In this document: positions 61,714-64,000 of the stretch, one piece after another
How positions within the stretch are numbered: position 1 is the stretch's first letter
Layout of the letters: each line of letters opens with the position of its first letter
Assembly: GCF_004339245.1 (NCBI RefSeq)
Contig: NZ_SMGG01000004.1
Span: 248,001-312,000 of the forward strand
DNA length: 64,000 bases
Direction of reading: 5' to 3'
Origin: Seleniivibrio woodruffii
GTDB taxonomy: Bacteria; Chrysiogenota; Deferribacteres; Deferribacterales; Geovibrionaceae
Notes under the pieces: generated by a model
Database searches by the model: none
Told to the model about the DNA's origin: nothing
The model's input: the letters and a program-made list of their open reading frames with translations, nothing else
Made by a program: the position numbers and the translations under genes

Positions 61714-62895
61714 ATGATATATCTCGACAATGTTGCGGGAACTAAGCCCGACCAGAGAGTGGTTGAGAAAATGCTTCCTTTTTATACCGAGCACTACGGA
61801 AACCCGTCAGCGCATTTCTACCCCATCGGCAGAGAGGCTTTCGAGGCTATGGAAGCGGCAAGAGGAGAGGTTGCCTCTTTTATAAATGCGAAAACGGAGG
61901 AGATAGTTTTCACCTCCTGCGGAACGGAATCTAATAACCTCGCTATCAAGGGATTTCTCAAGAACCCCAAGAACACGGGCAAACACATTATCATCAGTGA
62001 GATAGAGCATTTTTCAGTTGATTCGGCTGTAACAAAGCTTATAAATGACGGCTATGAGATAACCAAGCTCAGAGTCGACAACACAGGCCTTGTTAACCCT
62101 GACGACCTGAAAAAAGCCCTCAGAAAAGATACTGTGCTGGTTTCCATTCAGCATACGAACCCTGAGATCGGTACTGTTCAGTACACAGACGCTCTGGGCG
62201 CAATATGCCGGGAGAACAACGTTGCTTTCCATGTTGACGCAGTTGCGGCTGCGGGTTTTTCTGAGCTGGATGTCAAAGCGCTTAACTGCGATATGCTCTC
62301 CATTGCATCGCAGAATTTCTACGGACCCAAAGGTGCGGGCGCACTCTACATAAGAGACGGCATCAAACTCAGCGGACTGCTTGACGGCGGACATCAGGAA
62401 AGAGGCTACAGAAGCGGAACAGAGAACGTTCCAGCTATAGTTGGAATGGGTGAGGCGGCTCGCATCGCAAAGGCCGAAATGGGCGTTTGGGTTCCCGAGC
62501 TTGTAAGCCTCCAGAAAAAACTCTGGGACGGGCTGGGCGGAATGTTCGACTTCCTGCACTTCACAGGAAACAAGGACAGACGCAGACCCGGACACGTCAG
62601 CTTCTGGATTGAGTATATCGAAGGCGAATCACTGCTCATGTGGCTGTCGCTTAAAGGCTTCGCATGCGCCAGCGGATCTGCCTGCTCCTCCAACATTCTG
62701 GCGGAGGACGAGGAAGATCTCGCCGCATCATACGTTCTTACAGCGGTAGGCGTTCCCAACGACATCTGCGCAGGTTCGCTCGGTATGTCTATGTCGAAAT
62801 ATAATACTCAAGACGACATCGAAAACGTCCTGAAAGTTATGCCGGAAACGGTTCAGAGACTGTGCGAAATGTCGCCTATGTACAACAGAAAGTAG
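61714..62895 (+). CDS. cysteine desulfurase (IscS/NifS)-like protein lacking the PLP lysine
   Basis: A 393-residue fold-type I protein beginning MIYLDNVAGT (ATG 61714 is eight bases after GGAG; ATG 61708 is less well placed). It keeps GTESNN, His99 (IEHF), Asp175 and the sulfur-acceptor Cys324 in ACASGSACSSN. The SGHK-x-YGPKG motif reads ASQNFYGPKG, so His is Gln200 and the PLP-binding Lys is Asn201 (AAT at 62314-62316). DAAQ is DAVA and the RISLG Arg is Gly. It cannot be a normal PLP desulfurase. The reading frame is intact, and iscU follows 27 bases later. Confidence 0.88.
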   Translation: MIYLDNVAGTKPDQRVVEKMLPFYTEHYGNPSAHFYPIGREAFEAMEAARGEVASFINAKTEEIVFTSCGTESNNLAIKGFLKNPKNTGKHIIISEIEHFSVDSAVTKLINDGYEITKLRVDNTGLVNPDDLKKALRKDTVLVSIQHTNPEIGTVQYTDALGAICRENNVAFHVDAVAAAGFSELDVKALNCDMLSIASQNFYGPKGAGALYIRDGIKLSGLLDGGHQERGYRSGTENVPAIVGMGEAARIAKAEMGVWVPELVSLQKKLWDGLGGMFDFLHFTGNKDRRRPGHVSFWIEYIEGESLLMWLSLKGFACASGSACSSNILAEDEEDLAASYVLTAVGVPNDICAGSLGMSMSKYNTQDDIENVLKVMPETVQRLCEMSPMYNRK

Positions 62896-62922
62896 TTTTC
62901 CTAATTACAGGAGGAGAGAACA

Positions 62923-63357
62923 ATGGCTAAAGGACCTTACAGCGATAAAGTTATGGATCATTTCATGAACCCCAGAAACATGGGCGAAATAGAGGGAGCA
63001 AACGGAGTAGGGGAAGTCGGCAACCCCGCATGCGGCGACGTCATGAAGATCTTCCTTAAGATAAATGACGACCAGATAGTTGAGGATGTTAAATTCAAAA
63101 CTTTCGGCTGCGGCGCGGCTATCGCATCCAGCTCCATGGCAACAGAGCTTATGAAAGGCAAAAAAGTTGAGGAACTGCTCGCCCTGACAAATCAGGCCAT
63201 CGTAGATGCCCTTGACGGACTGCCCCCCGCTAAGATACACTGTTCTGTAATGGCTGAAGAGGCCATCGAAGACGCACTTAAAAACTACTTCATATCAAAG
63301 GGTCAGGATCCTGCGATTATTGAAGAGATGAAAGCAAAAATAAAGAAAGAGAATTAA
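62923..63357 (+). CDS. iscU: Fe-S cluster scaffold IscU
   Basis: A 144-residue scaffold. It has the three ligand cysteines in NPACGD (with the Asp that eases cluster release), [11 protein letters not shown] and [19 protein letters not shown] site precedes the ATG. It receives sulfur from IscS and iron to build 2Fe-2S clusters; here the neighbouring IscS-like protein lacks its PLP lysine. No hscA/hscB or fdx genes follow. Confidence 0.95.
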   Translation: MAKGPYSDKVMDHFMNPRNMGEIEGANGVGEVGNPACGDVMKIFLKINDDQIVEDVKFKTFGCGAAIASSSMATELMKGKKVEELLALTNQAIVDALDGLPPAKIHCSVMAEEAIEDALKNYFISKGQDPAIIEEMKAKIKKEN

Positions 63358-63370
63358 CGGAGGATACAAA

Positions 63371-63598
63371 ATGAGCCTTAGAGAAAGAGTAGAAGAAGTT
63401 CTGGATCAGGTTAGACCCACCCTTCAGGCTGACGGCGGAGATATCACTCTGCTTGACGTTTCAGAAGACGGCGTAGTAAAAGTTCAGCTGACAGGCGCTT
63501 GCGGCTCCTGCCCCTTCAGCACCATGACACTGAAACACGGTGTTGAGGCAAGACTGAAAGACATGATTCCTGAAGTTAAGGAAGTTCTTTCCATATAA
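63371..63598 (+). CDS. Nfu/NifU C-terminal domain Fe-S carrier
   Basis: A 75-residue NifU C-terminal domain with [11 protein letters not shown] and the cluster-binding [11 protein letters not shown] (CxxC). GGAGG lies before ATG 63371. Such proteins carry 4Fe-4S clusters to targets. It ends the operon, followed by a strong terminator. Confidence 0.93.
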   Translation: MSLRERVEEVLDQVRPTLQADGGDITLLDVSEDGVVKVQLTGACGSCPFSTMTLKHGVEARLKDMIPEVKEVLSI

Positions 63599-63602
63599 TC
63601 TT

Positions 63603-63633
63603 AAAGGGGTGCCCGCAAGGCACCCCTTTTTTT
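63603..63633 (+). terminator. Rho-independent terminator of the Fe-S operon
   Basis: AAAGGGGTGCC and GGCACCCCTTT pair around CGCAA and are followed by T residues. Confidence 0.93.
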
Positions 63634-63718
63634 ATCGTTTATAACGCATCGCATTTCTTCCTTGTTCTGATTGTATCTAAAAACCAAGTTTTTTTATCAC
63701 CCATAGGCATATATTTTT

Positions 63719-63829
63719 CGTCACTGCGAGGGCTTTAGCCCGTGGCAGTCTTCCAACTTTAGATATCATATCGCCTTAGTTCGTCTGTGTTTGGAAGCTT
63801 GCTTCACCTCTTCGAGGTTCGCAAAGACG
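63719..63829. repeat. paired inverted family A repeat
   Basis: CGTCACTGCGAG, hairpin GGGCT-TTA-GCCC and GTGGCAGTCTTCCAA form one unit. TTGGAAGCTTGCTTCACC, then a hairpin around TTCGAG and TTCGCAAAGACG form the inverted unit. Confidence 0.7.
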
Positions 63830-63842
63830 AATAACCATTTCT

Positions 63843-63969
63843 GAGATTCTTCACTTCGTTCAAAATGACTTTTATGACGTATTCGTAGTGTACAAATATT
63901 TTCTGAGAAAATGAGAAAGGATATATATTCCTGTCACTCTGAGTGCAACGAAGAGTCTCGTAGAATGAC
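63843..63969. repeat. degenerate family B repeat units
   Basis: GAGATTCTTCACTTCG...AATGAC at 63843-63869 and TGTCACTCTGAGTGCAACGAAGAGTCTC at 63932-63960 are separate, inverted family B units. Together with 63634-63718 they fill the last ~400 bases, in which no gene was seen. The AAAAAAAGGGGCTTT at the very end may be the start of a hairpin cut by the window edge. Confidence 0.6.
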
Positions 63970-64000
63970 GTGACTGAAAATACATAAAAAAAGGGGCTTT

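Overview
The window looks like a chromosomal segment of an anaerobic, Gram-negative-type bacterium. Supporting signs are one-piece pyruvate:ferredoxin oxidoreductase, an archaeal-type split glutamate synthase rich in 4Fe-4S motifs, LptE and a retrograde MCE/Mla lipid system (an outer membrane), type IV pilin-like signal peptides, and an IscU/Nfu Fe-S cluster. The gene set and moderate GC content fit the Deferribacterota (Geovibrio/Seleniivibrio-type). That placement is an inference from recalled gene repertoires, not a search result. No tRNA, rRNA, CRISPR array, transposase or intact prophage was seen.

Layout. 1-4.6 kb: heat-shock operon hsp20-dnaJ-hspR-clpB behind a promoter that carries a near-perfect HspR (HAIR) operator. 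4.6-6 kb: a sigma-70 family factor and a thioesterase. 6-8.3 kb: modA-modB-modD behind two tandem ModE-like palindromes, with no modC. 8.4-14.8 kb: PIN-PhoH ATPase, a STAS-like protein, an ABC-F ATPase, a phasin-like protein, a UbiB kinase and a metallo-beta-lactamase-fold enzyme. 15-16.9 kb: glnB-glnA with a sigma-54 promoter. 16.9-19.9 kb: an MCE/Mla-like operon whose ABC ATPase is degenerate. 20-23.6 kb: PFOR. 23.9 kb: a solitary phage-type lysozyme between interspersed repeats. 24.6-29.7 kb: three-gene glutamate synthase, divergent from a Crp-like regulator. 31-33 kb: a ttuB-ttuA-trmI-like tRNA T-loop modification operon. 33-36.8 kb: two divergent large pseudopilins, one with a lectin-like domain, and a small flagellin-like protein. 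36.9-41.8 kb: EF-G paralogue, a membrane protein, IHF/MerR pair and an rRNA methyltransferase. 41.8-42.1 kb: a four-copy hairpin repeat array. 42.4-45.3 kb: an MrfA-MrfB-like helicase-exonuclease fusion. 45.2-50.2 kb: phoU-phoB-phoR and a Na/Pi cotransporter with a four-repeat Pho box. 50.2-56.4 kb: TrmJ-like methyltransferase, lytic transglycosylase, SfsA, and leuS-lptE-holA. 56.5-60.8 kb: GAF/HD-GYP protein, response regulator, birA, coaX and a RodZ-like protein. 60.9-63.6 kb: an Fe-S operon in which an aspartate-semialdehyde-dehydrogenase-like protein and an IscS-like protein have both lost catalytic residues, followed by iscU and an Nfu domain protein.

The genes form several working units: nitrogen assimilation (PII, glutamine synthetase and glutamate synthase), phosphate sensing and uptake, protein quality control, Fe-S assembly and tRNA sulfuration (the TtuA-like enzyme itself appears to need an Fe-S cluster). 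The most unusual observations are the PLP-lysine-less IscS beside IscU, the degenerate ATPase in the Mla-like operon, the pseudopilin-lectin/flagellin-like locus, the helicase-exonuclease fusion, and the well-preserved operators for HspR, ModE and PhoB.
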